Assembly (NCBI RefSeq): GCF_006715175.1
Contig: NZ_VFMQ01000001.1
Coordinates: 1,984,001-2,048,000 of the forward strand
From: Curtobacterium citreum
Lineage (GTDB): Bacteria > Actinomycetota > Actinomycetes > Actinomycetales > Microbacteriaceae
Length of the DNA stretch: 64,000 bases
Direction of reading: 5' to 3'
Part shown: positions 38,250-47,576 of the stretch, one piece after another
How positions within the stretch are numbered: position 1 is the stretch's first letter
Layout of the letters: each line of letters starts with the position of its first letter
Program-made: the position numbers and the translations under genes
The notes under the pieces: model-generated
What the model saw: only the letters and a program-made list of their open reading frames with translations
Told to the model about the DNA's origin: nothing
Database searches by the model: none

Positions 38250-38263
38250 TGCACGAACGTGCA
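38250..38263. promoter_or_regulatory. operator-like inverted repeat 2 (dhaK side)
   Basis: TGCACGAACGTGCA, the second identical copy, ending just before the -35-like TGGACC of the dhaK promoter. Confidence 0.65.
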
Positions 38264-38265
38264 CA

Positions 38266-38293
38266 TGGACCGAACAGGTGGCCGCTGTAGGGT
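38266..38293 (+). promoter_or_regulatory. promoter of dhaKLM
   Basis: TGGACC (38266-38271), 16-nt spacer, TAGGGT (38288-38293). Leader to the dhaK ATG is about 60 nt. Confidence 0.45.
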
Positions 38294-38361
38294 GAACGCA
38301 CTCCGGTCGACGACGGCGGTGTGGCCCCGTCGCGAGCGGCCCCGCCACCGTGGAGGACAGC

Positions 38362-39363
38362 ATGAAGAAGCTCATCAACGATCCGCAGGCCGTCGTCACC
38401 GAGACCGTGCGCGGTTTCGCCCGGGCGCACGCCGACCACGTCGTCCTCGTCGAGGACCCGATCCACCTGCACCGCGCGGACGCTCCCGTCGCCGGCAAGG
38501 TCGGGATCGTGAGCGGCGGCGGCAGCGGGCACGAGCCCCTGCACGCCGGGTTCGTCGGGTACGGCATGCTCGACGCCGCCGTCCCCGGCCCGGTGTTCAC
38601 GAGCCCGACCCCGGACCCGATCGTCGCCGCGACGAAGGCCGTCGACGGGGGAGCCGGGGTGCTCCACATCGTCAAGAACTACACCGGCGACGTGCTCAAC
38701 TTCGAGACCGCCGCCGAGCTCGCCGGCATGGAGGACGTCCGGGTCGAGAGCGTCGTGGTCGACGACGACGTCGCGGTGCAGGACTCGCTCTACACGGCCG
38801 GACGCCGCGGGGTCGCCGGCACGGTCGTCGTCGAGAAGTGCGCGGGTGCCGCCGCCGAGCGGGGCGACGACCTGGACGCCGTGGCCGCCGTCGCGCGGCA
38901 CGTCAACGACGTCACCCGCTCGATGGGACTCGCGCTGTCCTCCGGCACCGTCCCGCACGCGGGGGAGCCGTCCTTCACGCTCGCCGACGACGAGGTCGAG
39001 CTGGGCATCGGCATCCACGGCGAGCCCGGGCGGGAGCGGATCCCCATGGCACCGGCCGACCAGCTCGTCGACCGGGTGCTCGAACCGATCCTCACGGACC
39101 TCGACGCGCCGGCCGGGTCGGACCTGCTCCTGCTCGTCAACGGCATGGGCGGCACGCCGCTCGCCGAGCTCTACATCCTCTACCGCCGCGCGGCCGAGGT
39201 GCTCACGGACCGTGGCCACCACGTCACGCGTAGCTTGGTCGGGGACTACGTCACGTCCCTCGAGATGCAGGGGTTCTCGCTCACCGTCACGGTTCTCGAC
39301 GACGAACTCACCGCCCTCTGGGACGCCCCGGTGGAGACCCCGGCCCTGCGCTGGGGCCGCTGA
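38362..39363 (+). CDS. dhaK: dihydroxyacetone kinase subunit DhaK
   Basis: 333 residues. Binds dihydroxyacetone covalently; His219 in GIGIHGEPG is the expected binding residue (His218 in E. coli). The [16 protein letters not shown] loop is intact. GGAGG lies five bases before ATG 38362. First gene of dhaKLM, divergent from glpFK, so glycerol entering by GlpF and DHA formed from it could be handled by one locus. Confidence 0.96.
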   Translation: MKKLINDPQAVVTETVRGFARAHADHVVLVEDPIHLHRADAPVAGKVGIVSGGGSGHEPLHAGFVGYGMLDAAVPGPVFTSPTPDPIVAATKAVDGGAGVLHIVKNYTGDVLNFETAAELAGMEDVRVESVVVDDDVAVQDSLYTAGRRGVAGTVVVEKCAGAAAERGDDLDAVAAVARHVNDVTRSMGLALSSGTVPHAGEPSFTLADDEVELGIGIHGEPGRERIPMAPADQLVDRVLEPILTDLDAPAGSDLLLLVNGMGGTPLAELYILYRRAAEVLTDRGHHVTRSLVGDYVTSLEMQGFSLTVTVLDDELTALWDAPVETPALRWGR

Positions 39364-39393
39364 CACCGCCCACCCTCCAGGAAGGAACACGAA

Positions 39394-40020
39394 TTGGCGC
39401 TCGACACCGCATGGGCCCTCGACTGGGTGCGTCGCACCGCGTCGACCATCGACGACCACCGGGCGGAGCTCGTCACGCTCGACCGTGAGATCGGCGACGG
39501 CGACCACGGCGAGAACCTCGACCGCGGGTTCCGCGCGGTCGTCGAGGCGCTCGACTCCGGCTCCTTCGACTCGCCCGGAGCGGTGTTCAAGGTCGTCGCG
39601 ACGAAGCTCATCTCGACGGTCGGCGGCGCCGCCGGCCCGCTCTTCGGCACCGCGTACCTCAAGGCCGCGCAGGCCGCCGGTGACGCGTCGGAGCTCGACG
39701 CGGACACGCTCGTCGCCGTGCTCACCGCGGCGCGCGACGGGGTCGTGTCGCGCGGCAAGGCCGAGGTCGGCGACAAGACCATGGTCGACGCGTGGACGCC
39801 CGCCGTCGACGCCGCCGCGACCGCCGCGACCGCCGGCGAGGCCCCCGAGCGTGTGCTCGAGGCCGCCGCAGACGCCGCGGCCACCGGTGCCGAGTCGACC
39901 GACCCGCTCGTCGCCCGCAAGGGCCGCGCGAGCTACCTGGGGGAGCGCGCCGTCGGGCACCGCGACCCGGGCGCGCAGTCGACGGCGTACATCCTGCGCG
40001 CGGCGGTGGACGCCGCGTGA
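39394..40020 (+). CDS. dhaL: dihydroxyacetone kinase ADP-binding subunit DhaL
   Basis: 208 residues, an eight-helix protein holding ADP as cofactor. The magnesium aspartates fall at Asp30, Asp35 and Asp37 (DREIGDGDHGEN), the same numbers as in E. coli DhaL. TTG start with a strong AGGAAGG site. The stop overlaps dhaM by four bases (GTGA). Confidence 0.96.
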   Translation: MALDTAWALDWVRRTASTIDDHRAELVTLDREIGDGDHGENLDRGFRAVVEALDSGSFDSPGAVFKVVATKLISTVGGAAGPLFGTAYLKAAQAAGDASELDADTLVAVLTAARDGVVSRGKAEVGDKTMVDAWTPAVDAAATAATAGEAPERVLEAAADAAATGAESTDPLVARKGRASYLGERAVGHRDPGAQSTAYILRAAVDAA

Positions 40021-40739
40021 CGGTCGGCATCCTGGTCGTCTCGCACAGCGCGGCGATCGCGACCGGCACCGTCGAGCTTGCACGCCAGATGGCCGCCGAC
40101 GTCCCGATGTTCGCGGCCGGCGGGACCGAGGACGGCGGGATCGGGACCTCCTTCGAGGCGATCACCGCAGGGTTCGAGGAGCTCGGCGCGGCCGACGCGG
40201 TCGTCGTCCTCTGCGACCTCGGGTCCGCCTACCTGACGACGGACACCGCGCTCGACTTCCTCGACGACGACGCGCGGGCACGCGTGTTCGTCTCGCAGGC
40301 GCCCCTGGTCGAGGGCACGGTGGCCGCCGCCGTCGCCGCCCAGACGGGCGGCGACGTCGACGCGGTGCTCGCTGCCGCGGCGACCGCCGCAGCCTCCGAG
40401 GCGGAGGCGAGCAGTGCCTCCCGTGCGGACGGCGACCAGCCTGGAGGCGCGGGGCCGGGTGTCGGGGCCGCCAGCGTCGACGACGTGGCCGCGTCCTCGA
40501 CCGTCGAGTTGGTGAACGAGAGCGGCCTGCACGCGCGACCGGCCGCGGAGTTCGTGAAGACCGCCACGAAGCACGAGGCGACCGTCCGCGTGAACGGCGT
40601 GGACGCGAAGAGCCTGCTCGCGATCATGGCGCTCGCCCTGCCGAAGGGCGCGACCGTGACCATCGAGGCGACCGGCGCCGACGCGCAGGACGCCGTCGAC
40701 GCGCTGACCGCGCTGGTCCGGTCCGGCTTCAGCGAGTGA
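40017..40739 (+). CDS. dhaM: dihydroxyacetone PTS phosphocarrier DhaM with fused HPr domain
   Basis: 240 residues in two parts. Residues 1-130 are the EIIA-mannose-like domain with the phosphorylated His10 (VVSHSAA). Residues about 160-240 are an HPr domain with GLHARPA (His172) and a Ser at the HPr regulatory position (Ser199, KSLLAIM). Between them is an Ala/Ser/Gly-rich linker, part of which (SSASRAD to GGAG) is encoded by a GTGCCTCC/GGAGGCGC inverted repeat. The EI domain found on E. coli DhaM is missing, so phosphate must come from a separate EI. GTG 40017 overlaps dhaL. Confidence 0.93.
   Translation: MTVGILVVSHSAAIATGTVELARQMAADVPMFAAGGTEDGGIGTSFEAITAGFEELGAADAVVVLCDLGSAYLTTDTALDFLDDDARARVFVSQAPLVEGTVAAAVAAQTGGDVDAVLAAAATAAASEAEASSASRADGDQPGGAGPGVGAASVDDVAASSTVELVNESGLHARPAAEFVKTATKHEATVRVNGVDAKSLLAIMALALPKGATVTIEATGADAQDAVDALTALVRSGFSE
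40414..40450. repeat. GTGCCTCC hairpin repeat inside the dhaM linker
   Basis: GTGCCTCC (40414-40421) and GGAGGCGC (40443-40450) form an 8-bp inverted repeat with one wobble, flanking CGTGCGGACGG. It resembles the intergenic hairpin family and lies in frame in the DhaM interdomain linker. Confidence 0.45.
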
Positions 40740-40755
40740 CCGCACGCTGACCGTC

Positions 40756-40790
40756 CCGCGTCCGTCCGCGCACGCGCCGGACGGACGCGG
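40756..40790. terminator. bidirectional terminator between dhaM and tetR
   Basis: A 13-bp perfect stem (CCGCGTCCGTCCG) with a 9-nt loop, 16 bp after dhaM and directly after the tetR stop. Confidence 0.8.
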
Positions 40791-40792
40791 GG

Positions 40793-41410
40793 TCAACCGG
40801 TGACCGAGACGGTCCCGGCGAGGTCGATGTCCGACGGCCCGCCGGTCACCCCGGCGTCGGCGAGGAGCGTCGCGCCGAACACCGCGCTCCAGAACGTCCG
40901 GGCGTCCCGGGCGACGCCGTTCGGGCTCCGCCAGCCGTGCTCGGTGACGACCCGGTCGAGGTACCGCTCGGACTGCCGGAAGAGCAGGGCGAGCAGCAGC
41001 CGCACGCGCTCGCGCAGCGCCGGGTCGCCGCCGGTGGTCGCGAGGGCGCGGACGACGAGCGGGGTGGACGGCATGGCGAGGGCCGTGCGGGCGAGGACGC
41101 TGCGGAATCCCTCCGGCGTGCGGGAGCGGCGTCCGGCGGCCTGCAACCGCGATGTGTCACGGAGGAACAGTGTGAAGGCGGCGTCGAGGACGAGCCGGTC
41201 CTTCGACCCGTAGTGGTGCGTGATCTGGTTCGGGTAGACGCCCGCGGCGCGGGCGATCTCGCTGACGGTGACGGGTGCGGTGGTCGCCGGGTCCTCGTCC
41301 GTCGCCGCGTTGGCTGCCTGGACGTCGCGGAGCAGCGCCGCGGTCGCCTCGAGGATGCGTGCGCGGGTCGCCGCGCCGCGCGCGGTGCCGCCGTCCGTCG
41401 TGGTTGCCAC
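40793..41410 (-). CDS. TetR-family transcriptional repressor
   Basis: 205 residues. N-terminal TetR helix-turn-helix about residues 15-75 (RARILEATAALL ... VTVSEIARAAGVYPNQITHHYGSKDRLV), with an unusual 20-residue insertion between helix 1 and the recognition helices. The C-terminal ligand domain is of the TetR_C type and gives no ligand clue. It is divergent from a ketosynthase gene; two matching inverted repeats in the 56-bp gap suggest it represses both genes. TACAAT lies 6 nt before the ATG, so its mRNA is probably leaderless. Confidence 0.9.
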   Translation of the reverse strand: MATTTDGGTARGAATRARILEATAALLRDVQAANAATDEDPATTAPVTVSEIARAAGVYPNQITHHYGSKDRLVLDAAFTLFLRDTSRLQAAGRRSRTPEGFRSVLARTALAMPSTPLVVRALATTGGDPALRERVRLLLALLFRQSERYLDRVVTEHGWRSPNGVARDARTFWSAVFGATLLADAGVTGGPSDIDLAGTVSVTG

Positions 41411-41416
41411 GTTCCG

Positions 41417-41422
41417 ATTGTA
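41417..41422 (-). promoter_or_regulatory. -10 hexamer for leaderless tetR
   Basis: TACAAT on the minus strand, 6 nt before the ATG and overlapped by the first operator. Confidence 0.55.
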
Positions 41423-41432
41423 CGTGGTACAA
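41418..41432. promoter_or_regulatory. TetR operator 1
   Basis: TTGTACGTGGTACAA: perfect 6-bp arms with a 3-bp centre. It covers the tetR -10. Confidence 0.7.
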
Positions 41433-41438
41433 CTCCAC

Positions 41439-41453
41439 TTGTCTGCTGTACAA
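41439..41453. promoter_or_regulatory. TetR operator 2
   Basis: TTGTCTGCTGTACAA: TTGT-N7-ACAA like operator 1, starting exactly 21 bp later, two helical turns. It ends against the AAGGAG of the ketosynthase gene. Confidence 0.65.
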
Positions 41454-41466
41454 GAAGGAGTTCCCC

Positions 41467-42687
41467 GTGCACCTCTCCGTCTCCGGCCTCGGCGCCGTCT
41501 CCCCGTTCGGTCACGGCGTCGACCCGCTCTGGGACGCCGTCGTCGGCGGACGGTCCGGCGTCACGCGGCTCGACCGCGACGGCGGGTTGTGGGACGCCGT
41601 GCCGATCCGGATCGGGGCCCCGGCGGCGCTCGACGCCGACGCCGCACTCGGCCGCGTCCGCGCGAACCGGCTCGACCGGAGCCAGCAGCTCGCGCTCGTG
41701 GCGGCCGCCGAGGCCTGGGCGGACGCCGGCTCACCGGAGGTCGACGGCGACCGGTTGGCCGTCGTCGTCGGGACCGGCATCGGGGGAGTGGAGACCCTGC
41801 TCGACGCCCACGACGTGCTCGGGACGGGTGGGGCGCGTCGGGTGTCACCCCGGACGGTGCCGATGCTCATGGCGAACGCCGCCGCCGCGCAGATCAGCAT
41901 CGAGCGCGGGGCCCGCGGCGGCGCGTACACGACGGTGTCGGCGTGCGCGTCCGGTGCCGAAGCGATCGCGGTCGCCGCACGGCTCATCGTGACGGGGGAG
42001 GCCGACGTCGTGATCGCCGGAGGGACCGAGGCCGCGGTGACACCGGTCACGATGGCGTCCTTCGCGCAGTCGCAGGCGCTCGCGAAGCCCGGCGACGACG
42101 ACCCGGCGACGCTGTCCCGCCCGTTCGACGTCGACCGGCGCGGGTTCGTGCTCGGCGAGGGCGCCGGGTTCGTCGTCCTGGAACGGGCCGAGCACGCCGC
42201 CGGCAGACGGCACCGGTCCCGGGCGGTCCTGGCCGGCTGGGGCGTCACTTCGGACGCGCACCACGTCACCGCACCGCTCGCGGACGGCAGCGAGCAGGAG
42301 CGCGCGATGACCGCGGCGATCCGGATGGCCGGACTGACGGGCGCGGACGTCGACCACGTCAACGCGCACGCGACGAGCACACCAGTCGGGGACGTCGGCG
42401 AGGCGGCTGCGATCCGGCGGGCAGTGGGGGAGCACGCCCTCGTCACGGCGCCGAAGGGGGCGATCGGGCACATGTTCGGTGCGGCCGGGGCGGTCGAGAC
42501 GATCCTGACCGTGCGGGCCCTGGAGACCGGGACGGTGCCGCCGACGCGCAACCTCGAGCACCTCGACCCGGCGGTCGAGCTCGACGTCGTGGCGGAGGCT
42601 GCGCGGCGGGCGCCGCTGCGGGCGGCGCTCAACAACTCGTTCGGGTTCGGCGGGCAGAACGCGTCGCTGGTACTGACGGCGGCGTGA
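41467..42687 (+). CDS. stand-alone beta-ketoacyl synthase (KAS II/FabF-like)
   Basis: 406 residues. Decarboxylative Claisen condensation of acyl thioesters. The Cys-His-His triad is present: Cys160 in VSACASG, His in NAHATSTPVGD, and His in APKGAIGHMFGAAGA. The C-terminal NNSFGFGGQNASL motif is typical. No acyl carrier protein, reductase or other fab gene accompanies it, so it is likely a secondary enzyme outside the main fatty acid operon. GTG 41467 is fixed by AAGGAG six bases upstream. Expression should be controlled by the divergent TetR protein. Confidence 0.92.
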   Translation: MHLSVSGLGAVSPFGHGVDPLWDAVVGGRSGVTRLDRDGGLWDAVPIRIGAPAALDADAALGRVRANRLDRSQQLALVAAAEAWADAGSPEVDGDRLAVVVGTGIGGVETLLDAHDVLGTGGARRVSPRTVPMLMANAAAAQISIERGARGGAYTTVSACASGAEAIAVAARLIVTGEADVVIAGGTEAAVTPVTMASFAQSQALAKPGDDDPATLSRPFDVDRRGFVLGEGAGFVVLERAEHAAGRRHRSRAVLAGWGVTSDAHHVTAPLADGSEQERAMTAAIRMAGLTGADVDHVNAHATSTPVGDVGEAAAIRRAVGEHALVTAPKGAIGHMFGAAGAVETILTVRALETGTVPPTRNLEHLDPAVELDVVAEAARRAPLRAALNNSFGFGGQNASLVLTAA

Positions 42688-42707
42688 CCGCGGCGCGGTG
42701 GGGCGTC

Positions 42708-42758
42708 CGACCGTCCGGCGGTCCGTCTGTCCGTCCGTCCGTGTGTCGGTCTGCCCTT
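42708..42758. repeat. degenerate TCCG tandem tract
   Basis: A run of GTCCG/CTGTCC units (GTCCGTCTGTCCGTCCGTCC in the core) between the ketosynthase and the alcohol dehydrogenase. A low-complexity tract that could vary in length; it fills the dehydrogenase promoter region. Confidence 0.5.
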
Positions 42759-42774
42759 CTGTCAGGATGAGCGC

Positions 42775-43812
42775 GTGCGCGCAGTCCAGTACGAGCAGTT
42801 CGGTACCCGCCCCGTCATCGTCGACCTGCCGACGCCGACCCCGCCCTCCGACGGCGTCGTCGTCCGCGTCGCGGCGACCGGCGTCTGCCGGAGCGACTGG
42901 CACGCCTGGAAGGGCCACGACGACTCGGTCCGGCTCCCGCACGTGCCGGGTCACGAGTTCGCCGGCGTCGTCGACGCGGTCGGCCCCGGGGTCACCCGCT
43001 TCACCGTCGGCCAGCGCGTCACGGCACCGTTCGTCTTCGCGTGCGGCACGTGCGACCAGTGCCGTGACGGCGCCACCCAGGTCTGCACGCGCCAGGAGCA
43101 GCCCGGGTTCACGCTGCCCGGCTCCTACGCCGAGGCCGTCGTCGTCCCGCACGCCGACGTCAACCTCGTGGCGCTGCCCGACGAGGTCGGGTTCGCCGAG
43201 GCCGCCGGGCTCGGCTGCCGGTTCGGCACGGCGTACCACGCCCTGCACACCCGCGGACGCGTCGCTGCAGGGGAGTGGGTCGTCGTCTTCGGCTGCGGCG
43301 GGGTGGGGATCTCGACGGTCATCGTCGCCCTCGGGGCTGGTGCGCGGGTCGTCGCGGTGGACGTCTCGGCCGCTGCACTCGAGCGTGCGGCCGGACTCGG
43401 GGCCGCCACGGTCACGATGGGCGACGGCGCGGTCCGGACGGTCCGGGAGCTCACGAGTGGCGGCGCGCACGTGTCCGTCGACGCGTACGGCAGCCGTGCG
43501 ACCTCGGTCGCCGCGGTGGCCTCGCTCCGGCCGCGGGGGCGACACGTGCAGGTCGGCCTGCTGCTCGACGACGAGGCGATCCCGGCGATCCCGATGGGCC
43601 GCGTGATCGGTGACGAACTGGAGCTGCTCGGCAGCCACGGGATCGCGGTCGGCGAGTACGTCGCGATGCTCGAGGAGGTCGTCGCCGGGCGACTCCGGCC
43701 GGCGGAGTCGATCGGCCGGACGGTCGGGTTCGCGGACCTGCCGGACGAGCTCGTCGCGATGGACGGGCCGCCGACGTCTGCGGGCATGACCGTCGCGGTC
43801 TTCGAGCGGTAG
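42775..43812 (+). CDS. zinc-dependent alcohol dehydrogenase
   Basis: 345 residues, medium-chain dehydrogenase. Catalytic zinc ligands Cys38, His60/Glu61 (PGHEFAG) and a later Cys; structural zinc cluster CGTCDQC followed by VC. The nucleotide loop is VFGCGGVGIS with the acidic residue in VAVDVSA, favouring NAD. The substrate is not evident; the family includes alcohol, threonine and polyol dehydrogenases. GTG start with AGGATGA upstream. Same strand as the ketosynthase but separated by the tandem tract. Confidence 0.92.
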   Translation: MRAVQYEQFGTRPVIVDLPTPTPPSDGVVVRVAATGVCRSDWHAWKGHDDSVRLPHVPGHEFAGVVDAVGPGVTRFTVGQRVTAPFVFACGTCDQCRDGATQVCTRQEQPGFTLPGSYAEAVVVPHADVNLVALPDEVGFAEAAGLGCRFGTAYHALHTRGRVAAGEWVVVFGCGGVGISTVIVALGAGARVVAVDVSAAALERAAGLGAATVTMGDGAVRTVRELTSGGAHVSVDAYGSRATSVAAVASLRPRGRHVQVGLLLDDEAIPAIPMGRVIGDELELLGSHGIAVGEYVAMLEEVVAGRLRPAESIGRTVGFADLPDELVAMDGPPTSAGMTVAVFER

Positions 43813-43916
43813 GGCAGCGGCGACAGCCCACCCTCGGACCATGCCGCGTCGACCTGAGTTGACATAATATGCATTATCGGCGCTTGCTCGCGGCGTGGTC
43901 CGTTCGACTCCAGGAT

Positions 43917-43959
43917 GCAGGACACGCCACCCACGGTCACCGTGGGCGGCGTGTCCTGC
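43917..43959. terminator. bidirectional terminator
   Basis: A 20-bp stem with one mismatch (left arm GCAGGACACGCCACCCACGG, loop TCA), 7 bp beyond the stop of the 54-aa gene and downstream of the alcohol dehydrogenase. Confidence 0.85.
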
Positions 43960-43966
43960 GTCGTCG

Positions 43967-44131
43967 TCAGTGCTCGGGCGTCTCGTCGCCCGTGGGCACG
44001 TCCTCGCTGTCGATCTCGAGCGCGGCCTGCTCCTCGCCGTGCTCCTCGAGGTCCGAGCGGTCCGTGTCGGGCTGCTCGGGTGCCTCTGCCTGCGTGGTCT
44101 CTTCTGCCGGGTCCGGCTGGCTGTACGTCAT
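43967..44131 (-). CDS. small acidic protein, unknown function
   Basis: 54 residues starting MTYSQPDPAEETTQ, about one third Asp/Glu, without hydrophobic core, so probably disordered. The ATG at 44131 is chosen over the longer frame because the upstream residues are Arg/Ala-rich and run into the hairpin at 44210-44247. Flanked on both sides by strong hairpins, which implies its own transcript. No family recognised. Confidence 0.5.
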   Translation of the reverse strand: MTYSQPDPAEETTQAEAPEQPDTDRSDLEEHGEEQAALEIDSEDVPTGDETPEH

Positions 44132-44209
44132 GCGGCGCACGCTACTCGTCGCGGCCTGGCGGGGTCCCGCGGGTGCGGTCGCGCAGTGCGCAGCCCGGCC
44201 ACGGACGGG

Positions 44210-44247
44210 ACGGGAGGCACGTGGCGACGCCGCCACGTGCCTCCCGT
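44210..44247 (-). terminator. 17-bp hairpin, GACGGGAGGCACG repeat family
   Basis: A perfect 17-bp stem (ACGGGAGGCACGTGGCG, loop ACGC), 12 bp beyond the stop of the DUF4190-like gene. Confidence 0.85.
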
Positions 44248-44259
44248 TCGGAGTCGTCG

Positions 44260-44568
44260 TCAGTTGTTGAGCATCTGTGTCGCGAGCACGGCACCGAGGA
44301 TCATGAAGATGATCGCGACGACGATCGCGATGGCGCTGAGGACGATGCCCGCGAGCACCATGCCACGGCTGAGGCCGCGGCGACGGGCGATGATGCCGAG
44401 CACCAGGCCCACGATGCCGGCGACGAGGCCGACGATCGAGACCAGGAACGCGAAGACGACGCCGACGATGCCGAGGACCAGCGAGCCGACGGCGAGGCCG
44501 TTGCCGCCGCTGCGGACCGGGGCTCCACCGGGGGCGTTCGGGGCCGGCGGGTAACCGTTCGTGGACAT
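44260..44568 (-). CDS. DUF4190-type small membrane protein
   Basis: 102 residues. A Pro/Gly/Asn-rich cytosolic start is followed by two long hydrophobic helices (LAVGSLVLGIVGVVFAFLVSIVGLVAG and MVLAGIVLSAIAIVVAIIFMI) joined by a basic loop (IARRRGLSRG). This is the DUF4190 layout, widespread in actinobacteria, without known function. AAGGAG lies five bases before the ATG. Confidence 0.8.
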   Translation of the reverse strand: MSTNGYPPAPNAPGGAPVRSGGNGLAVGSLVLGIVGVVFAFLVSIVGLVAGIVGLVLGIIARRRGLSRGMVLAGIVLSAIAIVVAIIFMILGAVLATQMLNN

Positions 44569-44682
44569 GGGAGCTCCTTGGATCAGGGGCCGGTGGTGCG
44601 GGCGCACCCGGCCGTCACCGCACACGGTATGCGTTCCGTGCGCGTTCGGTTCAGGTTGCCCGTGCGTTCGCTGCCGGTTGCT

Positions 44683-47067
<2,385 letters not shown>

Positions 47068-47073
47068 GCGACG

Positions 47074-47079
47074 ACGGTA
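47074..47079 (-). promoter_or_regulatory. -10 hexamer for the leaderless UvrA-like gene
   Basis: TACCGT on the minus strand, 6 nt before the ATG. Confidence 0.5.
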
Positions 47080-47107
47080 GCGGTCCGGCGGGCGCCGGGA
47101 CAGCCCC

Positions 47108-47563
47108 TCAGCGGCGGCTGTGGAGACGGACGAGGCCCGGGAGCTCGGCCGGTTCGAACGGCTCGTCGGTGGCGTCCAGCTCGTCGGCCGTCCACCACCG
47201 CGCGTCGAGGATGTCGACCTGCTCGTCCTCGGTCCACCCGGCGTCGGACAGGGTGAAACCCGGCGTGCGCACGACGTAGAACTCGCTGTGGCCGCGGTCG
47301 TGGTCGGCGAGGTCCCACTCGACGGTGAAGTCCCAGGTCCACACGGGCTCACCCGGGTCGTCGACGACGATGCCGGTCTCCTCGCGCAGCTCGCGCACCG
47401 CGGCGTCCCGGTGCGACTCCCCCGGGTCGACGCCGCCGGCCGGCGTGATCCAGCGGTGCGCGCCGTCGGACGACGGCGACCGCGTGTCCATCAGGAACAC
47501 GCGGTCGTCCGGGTCGAGCAGGATGATCCGGGAGGTGCGGCGCAGGCCGGGCTTGGCGGTCAC
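47108..47563 (-). CDS. Nudix hydrolase
   Basis: 151 residues. The Nudix box GGVDPGESHRDAAVRELREE with TGI is complete (G-x5-E-x7-REUxEExGU). Members hydrolyse nucleoside diphosphates linked to other moieties. The RWITPAGGV approach and the WWTADEL tail are common in actinobacterial members whose substrate is unknown. GTG start with TAACGT seven bases upstream, and that hexamer overlaps the stop codon of the SDR gene. Confidence 0.92.
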   Translation of the reverse strand: MTAKPGLRRTSRIILLDPDDRVFLMDTRSPSSDGAHRWITPAGGVDPGESHRDAAVRELREETGIVVDDPGEPVWTWDFTVEWDLADHDRGHSEFYVVRTPGFTLSDAGWTEDEQVDILDARWWTADELDATDEPFEPAELPGLVRLHSRR

Positions 47564-47570
47564 CCGGACG

Positions 47571-47576
47571 ACGTTA
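47571..47576 (-). promoter_or_regulatory. -10 hexamer for leaderless Nudix gene
   Basis: TAACGT on the minus strand, 7 nt before the Nudix GTG. Confidence 0.45.

Noticed and set aside
42719..42758. The repeated GTCCG tract read as a CRISPR array
   Set aside because: Units are 4-8 bp and contiguous, with no spacers and no cas genes anywhere in the window.
43859..43864. TTGACA as a working -35 for a plus-strand promoter
   Set aside because: No acceptable -10 occurs 15-19 nt downstream and no gene follows on that strand for more than 4 kb.
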